Source: Xanthomonas bonasiae
GTDB lineage: Bacteria; Pseudomonadota; Gammaproteobacteria; Xanthomonadales; Xanthomonadaceae
Assembly (NCBI RefSeq): GCF_017163705.1
Contig: NZ_JAFIWB010000002.1
Span: 124,001-188,000 of the forward strand
Length of the DNA: 64,000 nucleotides
Direction: 5' to 3'
Each line of letters opens with the position of its first letter. Positions within the stretch are counted from its first letter, which is position 1. The position numbers were made by a program, and so were the translations under genes. This document shows positions 44,749 through 53,581 of this stretch, in pieces. The notes beneath the pieces are model-generated. The model had not been told where the DNA came from. It was given only the letters and a program-made list of their open reading frames with translations, and ran no database searches.

Positions 44749-45912
44749 ATGCCGTTGCCTTGCGACGATCTGTTCAACGTGGCCGCGCTGCTGAGCGAGG
44801 AGGAGCGCGCGATCCAGCAGGCGGTGGCGCGCTTCGTCGATGCCAGGGTGCTGCCGATCATCGGCGACGCGTTCGACCAGGCGCGGTTCCCCGCCGAACT
44901 GGTGCCGGACCTAGCGCAACTGGGCCTGCTCGGCGCCACGCTGCCGCCCGCCGACGGCGGCGCCGGGCTCAATGCGGTCTGCTACGGCCTGATCTGCCAG
45001 GAACTGGAACGCGGCGACAGCGGGCTGCGCAGCTTCGTCAGCGTGCAGTCCTCGCTGTGCATGTATCCGATCCACGCCTATGGCAGCCAGGCGCAGCGGC
45101 AGCGCTGGTTGCCGGCGATGGCCGCCGGCACCGCGATCGGCTGCTTCGGCCTGACCGAGGCGCAGGGCGGTTCCGACCCGGCCGCGATGCAGACCCGCGC
45201 GGTGCGCGACGGCGACGGCTGGCGCCTGAGCGGCAGCAAGATGTGGATCACCAACGGCAGCCTGGCCGACGTGGCGATCGTATGGGCGCAGACCGAGGAC
45301 GGGGTGCAGGGTTTCCTGGTCGAAGCCGGCACGCCGGGCTTCGCGACGCAGGACATCGCGCACAAGATGAGCCTGCGCGCCTCGGTGACCTCGGCGCTGT
45401 TCCTGGACGACGTGCGCGTGGCGGACGCGCAGCGGCTGCCGGGCGTGCGCGGGCTGAAAGGCCCGCTGGGCTGCCTGACCCAGGCCCGCTACGGCATCAG
45501 CTGGGGCGCGATCGGCGCGGCGATCGCCTGCCTGCGCGAGGCGCTGGCCTATGCCGGCGAACGCATCCTGTTCGGACGCCCGCTGGCGGCCACGCAGAGC
45601 GCGCAGATCAAGCTGGCCGACATGGCCCGGCGCATCGCCGGCGCGCAGCTGTTGGCGCTGCAGCTGGGCCGGCTCAAGGATGCAGGCGCACTGCAGCCGG
45701 CGCAGGTGTCGCTGGCGAAGTGGAACAACGTGCGCATGGCGCTGGACATCGCCCGCGAATGCCGCGACCTGCTCGGCGGCGCCGGCATCACCACCGAATA
45801 CGGCGCCATCCGCCATGCCTTGAACCTGGAATCGGTGATCACCTACGAAGGCACCGAGACCGTGCACCAGCTGGTGGTCGGCCGCGAGCTGACCGGCATC
45901 AATGCGTTCTGA
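44749..45912 (+). CDS. gcdH: acyl-CoA dehydrogenase, glutaryl-CoA dehydrogenase-like
   Basis: The 387-residue flavoprotein has the acyl-CoA dehydrogenase blocks FGLTEAQGGSDP, KMWITNGS, and the C-terminal catalytic Glu in ITYEGTETVHQLVVGRELTGINAF. That C-terminus and SVQSSLCMYPI closely follow glutaryl-CoA dehydrogenases, which oxidise and decarboxylate glutaryl-CoA to crotonyl-CoA in lysine/tryptophan breakdown. Start ATG 44749 is chosen for length. No other genes of that pathway are adjacent, so the substrate is inferred. Confidence 0.9.
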   Translation: MPLPCDDLFNVAALLSEEERAIQQAVARFVDARVLPIIGDAFDQARFPAELVPDLAQLGLLGATLPPADGGAGLNAVCYGLICQELERGDSGLRSFVSVQSSLCMYPIHAYGSQAQRQRWLPAMAAGTAIGCFGLTEAQGGSDPAAMQTRAVRDGDGWRLSGSKMWITNGSLADVAIVWAQTEDGVQGFLVEAGTPGFATQDIAHKMSLRASVTSALFLDDVRVADAQRLPGVRGLKGPLGCLTQARYGISWGAIGAAIACLREALAYAGERILFGRPLAATQSAQIKLADMARRIAGAQLLALQLGRLKDAGALQPAQVSLAKWNNVRMALDIARECRDLLGGAGITTEYGAIRHALNLESVITYEGTETVHQLVVGRELTGINAF

Positions 45913-45972
45913 ACCGGTACGCGCCGCGGCCATGGCGCCCGGGGCAATGGACAGGCACGAGGAGGCGAGGGC

Positions 45973-46512
45973 ATGAGCATTTTCGATCTGCAACTGGACA
46001 CCGGGCGTCTGCTGCTGCGCCCGCCGAGCGCGGCGGATTTCGACGACTTCTGCCGGTTCACCGGCGATGCCGAGACGATGCGCCATCTGGGCGGCGTGCA
46101 ATCGCCGCCGGTGGCCTGGCGTGCGCTGGCGGCGCTGGTCGGCAGCTGGCAGTTGCAAGGGTTTTCGATGTTCTCGGTGATCGAGAAGCGCAGCGGGCAA
46201 TGGATCGGCCGGGTCGGGCCGTGGCAACCGCATGGCTGGCCGGGGACCGAGGTCGGCTGGGGGATCGCGCGCCCGTACTGGGGTCAGGGCTATGCGCCGG
46301 AAGCGGCGCGCGCCTCGATCGACTGGGCGTTCGCGCAATTGGGCTGGACCGAGGTGATCCACACCATCGCCGCCGACAACGCCAATTCCAAGGCGGTCGC
46401 GGCCAAGCTGGGCGCGCGCTACCTGCGCCAGGATCGCCTGCCCGAGCCGCTGCAGGCGCACGAGGTGGAAGTGTGGGGGCAGTCGCGCGCGGACTGGCAG
46501 GGGCGGCGCTGA
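45973..46512 (+). CDS. GNAT family N-acetyltransferase, RimJ/RimL-like
   Basis: The 179-residue protein has the start TGRLLLRPPSAADFDDFCRFTGD and the acetyl-CoA-binding region EVGWGIARPYWGQGYAPEAARASIDWAF, then IHTIAADNANSKAVAAKLGAR. This is the RimJ/RimL subtype, which often acetylates protein N-termini or small amines. It is cytosolic. It is encoded 60 bases after the acyl-CoA dehydrogenase gene, with a GAGG-type site upstream. Confidence 0.92.
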   Translation: MSIFDLQLDTGRLLLRPPSAADFDDFCRFTGDAETMRHLGGVQSPPVAWRALAALVGSWQLQGFSMFSVIEKRSGQWIGRVGPWQPHGWPGTEVGWGIARPYWGQGYAPEAARASIDWAFAQLGWTEVIHTIAADNANSKAVAAKLGARYLRQDRLPEPLQAHEVEVWGQSRADWQGRR

Positions 46513-46603
46513 GCGGCCTGGCGGCGGTCGCCCTGGCCGTATTCACCTGGCCGCGCTGCGCCGGCGGCTAGGCTGCAAGCCCCAAATCGGTCAGGAGTAC
46601 GCC

Positions 46604-47158
46604 ATGAGCCAGTACCGCATCGCCGTCTTCGTCGGCAGCCTGCGCAAGGAGTCGTTCAACCGGCGCCTGGCGCTGGCGCTGGAGAAACTGGTCGGCGACC
46701 GCGCCCGCTTCGAGTACGTGGAAATCGGCGACCTGCCGCTGTACGACCAGGACCAGGATCACGACTATCCGGAGCAGGGCAAGCGGCTGAAGGCGCAGGT
46801 CAGCGACGCCGACGCGGTGCTGTTCGTCACCCCCGAGTACAACCGCTCGATCCCCGGCCTGCTCAAGAACGCGATCGACCTGGGCTCGCGGCCCTACGGC
46901 GACAGCGCCTTCGCCGGCAAGCCGGCAGCGGTGTGCGGAGCGTCGCCGGGCACGCTCGGCACCGCGCTGGCGCAGCAGCACCTGCGCAACGTACTGGCCT
47001 ACCTGGACATGCCGGTGCTGAGCCAGCCGGAGGTGTTCGTGCAGTTCAAGGACGGCCTGATCGAGGCCGACGGCAGCATCGGCAACGACGATACGCGCAA
47101 GTTCCTGCAGGGCTTCGTCGACAAGTTCATCGCCTGGGTCGACGAACTGCAGGCCTGA
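46604..47158 (+). CDS. NADPH-dependent FMN reductase family protein
   Basis: The 184-residue flavodoxin-fold protein has the FMN loop FVGSLRKESFNRRLA and the active-site segment TPEYNRSIPGLLKNAIDLGSRPYG of the azoreductase/ChrR class. Such enzymes reduce quinones, chromate or FMN by two electrons and protect against oxidative damage. GGAG lies upstream of ATG 46604. It stands alone between the GNAT gene and dnaB. Confidence 0.92.
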   Translation: MSQYRIAVFVGSLRKESFNRRLALALEKLVGDRARFEYVEIGDLPLYDQDQDHDYPEQGKRLKAQVSDADAVLFVTPEYNRSIPGLLKNAIDLGSRPYGDSAFAGKPAAVCGASPGTLGTALAQQHLRNVLAYLDMPVLSQPEVFVQFKDGLIEADGSIGNDDTRKFLQGFVDKFIAWVDELQA

Positions 47159-47261
47159 GCCGGCGAACCCGCGATCTCAGTGGATGCGACGCACAACGGC
47201 GATGCTGCATCGCCGCGGCGATCGCCTTGCGTGGCGCGGCCTGCGCGCAGTTCTCAACGGG

Positions 47262-47270
47262 TTGTCCACA
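47262..47270 (+). promoter_or_regulatory. possible DnaA box ahead of dnaB
   Basis: TTGTCCACA differs from the consensus TTATCCACA at one position. It lies 105 bases before the dnaB start and is followed by an ACTTGTCC half-similarity. A single box is weak evidence. Confidence 0.3.
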
Positions 47271-47374
47271 GACTTGTCCCTAGCCGCGCCGCACGCCGCT
47301 GACTAAGATGGCCGGCCGGGTCGCGCCATCGGCGCCGCCCGCCGACCGCGCCCCCCAGAGAGAAGATCCAGCCC

Positions 47375-48793
47375 ATGTCCGCCCGTCCCGGCTACCGCGG
47401 CGACCGCAAAAGCGAGCGTGGCGAACGCAGCGAGCCGCGTATCGATCAGTTGCGCGTGCCGCCGCATTCGATCGAGGCCGAACAGGCCGTGCTCGGCGGC
47501 CTGATGCTGGCGCCCGACGCCTACGATCGGGTCAACGACCAGCTCACCGACAACGATTTCTACCGGCGCGATCATCAGCTGATCTACCGCGCGATCCGCG
47601 AGCTGGCCGAGAAGGGCCGCCCGTTCGATGCGGTGACCCTGGGCGAGTGGTTCGAGTCGCAGGGCAAGCTGGAGATGGTCGGCGACGGCGCCTACCTGAT
47701 CGAACTGGCCAGCACCACGCCGTCGGCGGCCAACATCGCCGCCTATGCCGAGATCGTGCGCGACAAGGCGGTGCTGCGGCAGCTGATCGAGGTCGGCACC
47801 ACCATCGTCAACGACGGCTTCCAGCCGGAAGGGCGCGAGAGCGCGGAGCTGCTGGCCAGCGCCGAGAAGGCGGTGTTCAAGATCGCCGAGGCCGGCGCGC
47901 GCGGGCGCAGCGATTTCGTGGCCATGCCCGGCGCGTTGAAGGACGCGTTCGAGGAATTGCGCAGCCGCTTCGAGAACGGCGGCAACATCACCGGCCTGCC
48001 CACCGGCTACAGCGACTTCGACGCGATGACCGCCGGACTGCAGCCGACCGACCTGATCATCCTGGCCGCGCGTCCGGCGATGGGCAAGACCACCCTGGCG
48101 CTGAACATCGCCGAGTACGCCGCGATCAAGTCGAAGAAGGCGGTGGCGGTGTTCTCGATGGAAATGTCGGCCTCGCAGCTGGCGATGCGCCTGATCTCCT
48201 CCAACGGCCGCATCAACGCCCAGCGCCTGCGTACCGGCCAGCTCGAGGACGAGGACTGGGCGCGGGTCACCGGCGCGATCAAGATGCTGAAGGAAACCAA
48301 GATCTTCATCGACGACACGCCCGGCGTGTCGCCGGAGATCCTGCGCTCCAAGGCGCGCCGGCTCAAGCGCGAGCACGACCTGGGGCTGATCGTCATCGAC
48401 TACCTGCAGCTGATGTCGGTGCCGGGCAACAGCGAGAACCGCGCCACCGAGATCTCCGAGATCTCGCGCTCGCTCAAGGGCCTGGCCAAGGAGCTGGGCG
48501 TGCCGGTGATCGCGCTGTCGCAGCTCAACCGCTCGCTGGAAACGCGTACCGACAAGCGCCCGGTGATGGCCGACCTGCGCGAATCCGGCGCGATCGAGCA
48601 GGACGCGGACATGATCGTGTTCATCTATCGCGACGATTACTACAACAAGGAAAATTCGCCGGACAAGGGCCTGGCCGAGATCATTATCGGCAAGCATCGC
48701 GGCGGCCCGACCGGCTCGTGCAAGCTCAAGTTCTTCGGCGAATACACCCGCTTCGACAACCTGTCGCACGATTCGGTGGGCGCGTTCGAGTAG
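47375..48793 (+). CDS. dnaB: replicative DNA helicase DnaB
   Basis: The 472-residue protein has the DnaB N-terminal domain (VPPHSIEAEQAVLGGLMLAPD, ~32-130) and the RecA-like ATPase with Walker A ARPAMGKTTLALNIAE (~231-246), the Walker B-like LIVIDYLQLM and the arginine finger region. It is a hexameric 5'-3' helicase that opens the replication fork. The N-terminal ~28 residues are a basic, Ser/Arg-rich extension common in xanthomonads. No intein is present. Confidence 0.97.
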   Translation: MSARPGYRGDRKSERGERSEPRIDQLRVPPHSIEAEQAVLGGLMLAPDAYDRVNDQLTDNDFYRRDHQLIYRAIRELAEKGRPFDAVTLGEWFESQGKLEMVGDGAYLIELASTTPSAANIAAYAEIVRDKAVLRQLIEVGTTIVNDGFQPEGRESAELLASAEKAVFKIAEAGARGRSDFVAMPGALKDAFEELRSRFENGGNITGLPTGYSDFDAMTAGLQPTDLIILAARPAMGKTTLALNIAEYAAIKSKKAVAVFSMEMSASQLAMRLISSNGRINAQRLRTGQLEDEDWARVTGAIKMLKETKIFIDDTPGVSPEILRSKARRLKREHDLGLIVIDYLQLMSVPGNSENRATEISEISRSLKGLAKELGVPVIALSQLNRSLETRTDKRPVMADLRESGAIEQDADMIVFIYRDDYYNKENSPDKGLAEIIIGKHRGGPTGSCKLKFFGEYTRFDNLSHDSVGAFE

Positions 48794-48969
48794 GCGCCGC
48801 ACGCGACCGCGACGGCGGCCGCGCGATTGCTGCGCTGCAGTGGATGCGGCCGGCGGCGCGCGTATTCATCCGGGCACAGCGATACTTCTGTCACAGAGCG
48901 CTTTGACTGCGCTCAACCTCAATCCGTGATGGTCGATACCCGGAGGGAACCCTTCCTGGATCCCCGCCC

Positions 48970-50079
48970 ATGCCGCTGACCGTCACCCATGCGGAAACCG
49001 CCGACCGCGATGCCGTCGCTGCGGTCGCCGCGTTGCGCGCGCAACTGGGCGCCGCGCCGCTGGACGCCGTGCTGCTGTTCTGCGATGCCGAATACGATCT
49101 GGACGCGTTGGGTCCGGCGATCAAGGCCGGCTTCGACTGTCCGGTGATCGGCTGCACCGCTGCCGGCCAGATCGGCGAGCACGGCTTCCAGAGCAACGGC
49201 ATCCTGGTCGCCGGCCTGCGCGGCGGCGTGCTGCAGGCGCAGCCGCTGCTGATCGCCCCGCTGAGCGACCTGCAGGCGCAGGTCGCGGTGGTGGCCGAGA
49301 CGGTGCAGGCGGCGACGGCCGACAAGGCCGGGCAGTGCTTCTCGCTGCTGCTGGTCGACGGACTGTCCACCTGCGAGGAATACCTGGCGGCGGCGCTGTA
49401 CCGGATGATCGGCGACGTGCCGCTGCTCGGCGGCTCGGCCGGCGACAACCTGCGTTTCGAGCGCACCCTGGTCTACTACGACGGCCGCTTCCTGGCCGAT
49501 GCGGCGGTGCTGACCCTGTTCCATTCGCGGCACCCGTTCGTGGTGTTCAAGCTGCAGCACTTCGTCGCCAGCGAGATCGAACTGGTGGTCACCGACGCCG
49601 ATCCGGCGCGGCGCCTGATCCGCGAGATCAATGGCGAGCCGGCCGCGCTGGCCTACGCGCAGGCGATCGGCGTGCCGCTGGAAGAACTGGAGCCGAAGGT
49701 GTTCTCGACCTATCCGCTGCTGCTGACCTTGAGCGGCGAGCCCTACGTGCGTTCGATCCTGCGCGTCAACGAGGACTTGTCGATGACCTGCTACTGCGCG
49801 GTGGAAGAGGGCATGGTGGTGTCGGTCGGCCAGGCGGTGGACGTGATGGAAACGCTGCAGCAGGCCTTTGCCGAAGTGCACGAGACGATATCCGACCCGG
49901 CGCTGGTGATCGGTTGCGATTGCATCCTACGCCGCCTGGAGTTCGGCCAGTCGCAGATGCAGCAGCAGGTCGGCGCGTTCATGGCGCAGCAAGGCGTGTT
50001 CGGTTTCTCCACCTACGGCGAGCAGTTCAACGGCTTGCACGTCAACCAGACCTTTACCGGCGTGGCGATCGGGAGATGA
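48970..50079 (+). CDS. FIST domain signal-sensing protein
   Basis: The 369-residue protein has FIST N (~25-220) and FIST C (~225-360) domains, with motifs [27 protein letters not shown] and [19 protein letters not shown] domains are thought to sense small ligands, perhaps amino acids, in two-component systems. No membrane segment is present. The following kinase starts within three bases of its stop, which makes it the sensor input of the four-gene operon. Confidence 0.9.
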   Translation: MPLTVTHAETADRDAVAAVAALRAQLGAAPLDAVLLFCDAEYDLDALGPAIKAGFDCPVIGCTAAGQIGEHGFQSNGILVAGLRGGVLQAQPLLIAPLSDLQAQVAVVAETVQAATADKAGQCFSLLLVDGLSTCEEYLAAALYRMIGDVPLLGGSAGDNLRFERTLVYYDGRFLADAAVLTLFHSRHPFVVFKLQHFVASEIELVVTDADPARRLIREINGEPAALAYAQAIGVPLEELEPKVFSTYPLLLTLSGEPYVRSILRVNEDLSMTCYCAVEEGMVVSVGQAVDVMETLQQAFAEVHETISDPALVIGCDCILRRLEFGQSQMQQQVGAFMAQQGVFGFSTYGEQFNGLHVNQTFTGVAIGR

Positions 50080-50081
50080 GC

Positions 50082-51215
50082 ATGTCCGCAGATGCAGCGA
50101 CGGTCCCGATCCTGGCGCATGCCGCAACCGCGCCGCTGGAGAGCGGCGAGACGGCGTTGATCGCCGAGTTGCGCCGGCAACTGGCCGCGCGCGACAAGGT
50201 GATCGCCGTGTTGAAGAAGCGGGTCACCGCGCGCGACGATGCGGCGGCCTCGCCGCTGGCGACGCTGCAGCAGAACATCGCGCTGGGCAAGGTGGTGGCG
50301 CTGAAGACGCAGGAGCTGAGCCGCGAGCGGCAGGAGCTGGAGCATGCCCTGGCCGACCTCGGCAAGGCCCAGGTCGCGCTGCTGCAGGCGCAGAAGATGG
50401 AGTCGATCGGCCAGCTCGCCGCCGGCATCGCCCACGAGATCAACACGCCGGCGCAGTACGTGCGCGACAACCTGGCCTTCGTGTGCAAGGCCAAGCAGAT
50501 CCTCGACCACGTGTTCGACATGACCTTCGCTATCGTCGATGCGGCGCGTGCGCAGGGCGTGGCGCCGGAGCTGGTCGCCGCGCTCGACGCGCAGGTGACC
50601 TCGTCCAAGTTCCAGTACCTGCGCAAGCAGACCCCCGAGGCCTTGCAGCAGTCGCTGGAAGGGCTGGACCGCATCACCAAGATCGTCAGTGCGATGAAGA
50701 CCTTCTCGCATCCCTCGGCCGGCGAGAAGGAACCGGTCGACCTGCGCGAGCTAGTCGCCACCACCATCACCGTCGCCCGCAACGAGTGGAAATACGTGGC
50801 CGAGATCGAGACCGATTTCGCCGCGGACGTGCCAATGGTGCCGTGCCTGCGCGACGAGATCGGCCAGGTGTTGCTGAACCTGGTGGTCAACGCGGCGCAT
50901 GCGATCGGCGACACGCTGGTGCCGGGCGAGCGCGAGCAGGGCCGGATCCGCATCATCCTGCGGCGTGCCGGCGACAGCCACGTGGACCTGTGCGTCAGCG
51001 ACGACGGCCCGGGTATTCCCGAGGCGATCCGGACCAAGGTGTTCGATCCGTTCTTCACCACCAAGCCGGTCGGCAAGGGCACCGGCCAGGGCCTGGCGAT
51101 CGCCTATTCGGCGGTGGTGGAAAAGCACCAGGGACTGATCTTCTTCGAACCGCCGGCGGACCAGCGCGGCACCACGTTCGTGGTGCGGCTGCCGTTGAAC
51201 GCCGTGGCGGGCTGA
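50082..51215 (+). CDS. soluble sensor histidine kinase
   Basis: The 377-residue protein lacks membrane helices. A coiled-coil segment (~25-105) leads to a HisKA-type dimerisation region with the phospho-acceptor His118 in [14 protein letters not shown] HATPase follows, with [24 protein letters not shown], and [23 protein letters not shown] 50082 is preferred because GGGAG lies six bases upstream; an ATG at 50076 overlaps the FIST stop. It should phosphorylate the two receiver proteins encoded just downstream. Confidence 0.9.
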   Translation: MSADAATVPILAHAATAPLESGETALIAELRRQLAARDKVIAVLKKRVTARDDAAASPLATLQQNIALGKVVALKTQELSRERQELEHALADLGKAQVALLQAQKMESIGQLAAGIAHEINTPAQYVRDNLAFVCKAKQILDHVFDMTFAIVDAARAQGVAPELVAALDAQVTSSKFQYLRKQTPEALQQSLEGLDRITKIVSAMKTFSHPSAGEKEPVDLRELVATTITVARNEWKYVAEIETDFAADVPMVPCLRDEIGQVLLNLVVNAAHAIGDTLVPGEREQGRIRIILRRAGDSHVDLCVSDDGPGIPEAIRTKVFDPFFTTKPVGKGTGQGLAIAYSAVVEKHQGLIFFEPPADQRGTTFVVRLPLNAVAG

Positions 51216-51218
51216 ACG

Positions 51219-52325
51219 ATGCGCGTGCTGTTCGTCGACGACGAGAAGCAGGTACTGGCCGGCCTCGAGCGCACCATGTTCATGGCCGACCGCGATTGGG
51301 ACGTGGCCTTCGCCGGCAGCGGCGCCGAGGCGCTGGTCGCGCTGCGGGCGCAACCGGCCGACGTGGTGGTCTCGGACATGCGCATGCCGATGATGGACGG
51401 CGCCGAACTGCTACGCCAGGTGCGCGACAGTTGCCCGCGCACCATCCGCATCATCCTGTCCGGGCATACCGAACAGGAAGCGGCGCTGCGTTCGCTGGAC
51501 GTGGCCCACCAGTTCCTGGCCAAGCCCTGCGAGGGCGATGCGCTGATCGAAGCGATCGACCGCGCCGTGGCGCTGCAGGTGCTGCTGAACGATCCGGCGG
51601 TGCAGGCGGTGGCCGGACGCATCGGCGGGTTGCCGTCGGCACCGCGCATGTTCGCGCGGCTCAACCGCCTGCTCGGCGACCCCGCTGCCGGCCTGGCGCA
51701 GGTGGCCGCGGTGGTGGAAGGCGACCCGGCGCTGGCGGCCAAGGTGCTGCAGCTGGCCAATTGCGCGTTCTTCGGCAACGGCCATCGCGTGGCCGAGATC
51801 AAGGACGCGGTCAACCGCATCGGCATCGGCCTGCTGCGTACGCTGGTGCTGGCCAGCGAGGTGTTCCACAGCGACGCCGGCGACTCGGCCGACGCGATCC
51901 GCACCGATGCGGTGCGCGCGTCGCGGCTGGCGGCGGTGGTCGGCAAGGGCCACGTCGCCGAGGACGTGGTCACGACCGCGGCGCTGCTGGCCAACGTCGG
52001 CGCGTTGCTGCCGGACGTCGAGCGCCTGTGCCGCGATGCCGATCCGCACGGGCGCGGCTTCCCGTCGCATGCGGAGATCGGCGCCTACCTGCTCGGCGTG
52101 TGGGGCCTGCCCGGGGCGATCGTCGAGGCGGTCGCCCATCACCGCGCGCCGCGCCGGGTCGAGCATCGCCAGTTCGACGCGATCGGCGTGGTGCATGTGG
52201 CCGTGGCGCTGGCCCAAGGCCAGGCGCCGGACCTGGAGTACCTGCAGGCGATGGGCGTGGCCGCGCAGCTGCCGCAGTGGCAGGCGGCGTGCGCGCAGAT
52301 TCGCGAAGCGGAGATCGTGTCATGA
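51219..52325 (+). CDS. response regulator with HDOD domain
   Basis: The 368-residue protein has a receiver domain (~1-120; VDDEK, phospho-acceptor Asp in VSDMRMP, Thr/Ser switch, LAKPC lysine). An HDOD domain follows (~135-335; GLPSAPRMFARLNRLLGD..LQLANCAFFG..IGIGLLRTLVL). HDOD domains resemble HD hydrolases but usually lack activity and act as signal platforms. It follows the kinase by three bases and overlaps the next gene by four. Confidence 0.9.
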   Translation: MRVLFVDDEKQVLAGLERTMFMADRDWDVAFAGSGAEALVALRAQPADVVVSDMRMPMMDGAELLRQVRDSCPRTIRIILSGHTEQEAALRSLDVAHQFLAKPCEGDALIEAIDRAVALQVLLNDPAVQAVAGRIGGLPSAPRMFARLNRLLGDPAAGLAQVAAVVEGDPALAAKVLQLANCAFFGNGHRVAEIKDAVNRIGIGLLRTLVLASEVFHSDAGDSADAIRTDAVRASRLAAVVGKGHVAEDVVTTAALLANVGALLPDVERLCRDADPHGRGFPSHAEIGAYLLGVWGLPGAIVEAVAHHRAPRRVEHRQFDAIGVVHVAVALAQGQAPDLEYLQAMGVAAQLPQWQAACAQIREAEIVS

Positions 52326-53479
52326 GCGAGCCGGAACTGCCGCGCATCCTGTGCGTGGACGACGAACCCAATCTGCTGGCGGCGCTGGAGCGCAACCTGT
52401 TCGGCCAGTTCGACGTGGTCACCGCCAACGGCGGCGAGGCCGGACTGGCCGCGATCGCCGCCGGCCCGCCGTTCGCGGCGATCGTGTCGGACATGCGCAT
52501 GCCGGGCATGGACGGCGCCGCGTTCCTGGCCGCGGCGCGCGCGCGCGCGCCGGACAGCGTGCGCCTGCTGCTGACCGGGCAGGCCGATGCGACCTCGGCG
52601 ATCGCCGCGATCAACCAGGGCGCGATCTTCCGCTTCCTGTGCAAGCCGTGCCCGACCGAGGAACTGGTCGCCGCGCTGGAACAGGCGGTGGCGCTGCATC
52701 GCGCCACGCTGCTGGAACGCGAGCTGCTGGAAACCACGCTGGCCGGCACCACGCGCATGCTCACCGAGGTGCTGTCAATGGTCGCGCCGTGGGCGTTCCA
52801 GCGCTCGGCGCAACTGCAGGCCTGCGTCAGCCACGTCACCGCCAAGCTGCCGTGGCCCAACCGCTGGATGGTGGAAGTGGCCGCGGCGTTGAGCCACATC
52901 GGCTGCGTCAGCGTGCCGGGCGACATCGTGCAGCGCGAGATCGCCGGCGACGAACTGTCCGAGGAAGAGCAGAAACTGATCGACGGCCATCCGCTGGTCG
53001 CGTACCGGCTGCTGACGGCGATCCCGCGCATGCAGGCGGTGGCCGAGATCGTGCGCTACCAGGCGCTGCCGCCGCCGGCTGACGCCTCGCCGGACGTGGT
53101 CCGCGGCGCGCAGCTGCTGCGCGCCTCGCTGCTGCTGGTGCGCGGGCTGGCGCGCAAGCTGCCGTTGGCGCACGCGGTGCAGGAGCTGCGCAAGGTCGAG
53201 CCGCCGCTGCCGCGCGGCCTGATCGACGCGCTCGCCGACCTGCAGCTCAATACCCGCAGCGGCATCCGCAAGGCCAAGGTCTGCGATCTGGTGCCGGGCT
53301 GGCGCCTGGAGCAGGACGTGGTGTCCAAGCGCGGCATGATGCTGCTGGCGCATGGCAGCGAACTGAGCCTCACCTCGATCCTGGCCTTGCGCAATCTGCA
53401 GGCGGCCGGCGCCATCGTCGAGCCGCTGCTGGTCAGCTACGGCAACCAGGAACAGTCCGGCGCGCCGGTCGCGGCCTAG
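52322..53479 (+). CDS. response regulator with degenerate HD-GYP-like output domain
   Basis: The 385-residue protein has a receiver domain with VDDEP and the phospho-acceptor Asp in VSDMRMPGMDG. An output region resembling the HD-GYP fold follows. Expected HD is changed (ALSHIGCVSVPGDIV in place of HDIGK), HPLVAYRLL is kept, and the HHE..GYP region is replaced by a VRYQALPPPAD stretch. Metal-binding residues for c-di-GMP hydrolysis are therefore missing. The ATG overlaps the previous stop (ATGA). It is probably a non-catalytic effector; a short C-terminal segment continues past the domain. Confidence 0.85.
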   Translation: MSEPELPRILCVDDEPNLLAALERNLFGQFDVVTANGGEAGLAAIAAGPPFAAIVSDMRMPGMDGAAFLAAARARAPDSVRLLLTGQADATSAIAAINQGAIFRFLCKPCPTEELVAALEQAVALHRATLLERELLETTLAGTTRMLTEVLSMVAPWAFQRSAQLQACVSHVTAKLPWPNRWMVEVAAALSHIGCVSVPGDIVQREIAGDELSEEEQKLIDGHPLVAYRLLTAIPRMQAVAEIVRYQALPPPADASPDVVRGAQLLRASLLLVRGLARKLPLAHAVQELRKVEPPLPRGLIDALADLQLNTRSGIRKAKVCDLVPGWRLEQDVVSKRGMMLLAHGSELSLTSILALRNLQAAGAIVEPLLVSYGNQEQSGAPVAA

Positions 53480-53581
53480 CCAGCACGCCAGCCGGCACCC
53501 GCGCCGGCGCCGTGCGCGCTCACGCCGGCTGCGCGCCGGCCCCGCGTATCCTTGCGCGTCCTTTTCCGGCCCGTCCTGCGC

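Noticed and set aside
52322-53479. Active HD-GYP c-di-GMP phosphodiesterase
   Set aside because: The HD and GYP metal-binding motifs are missing, so a catalytic call is not supported.
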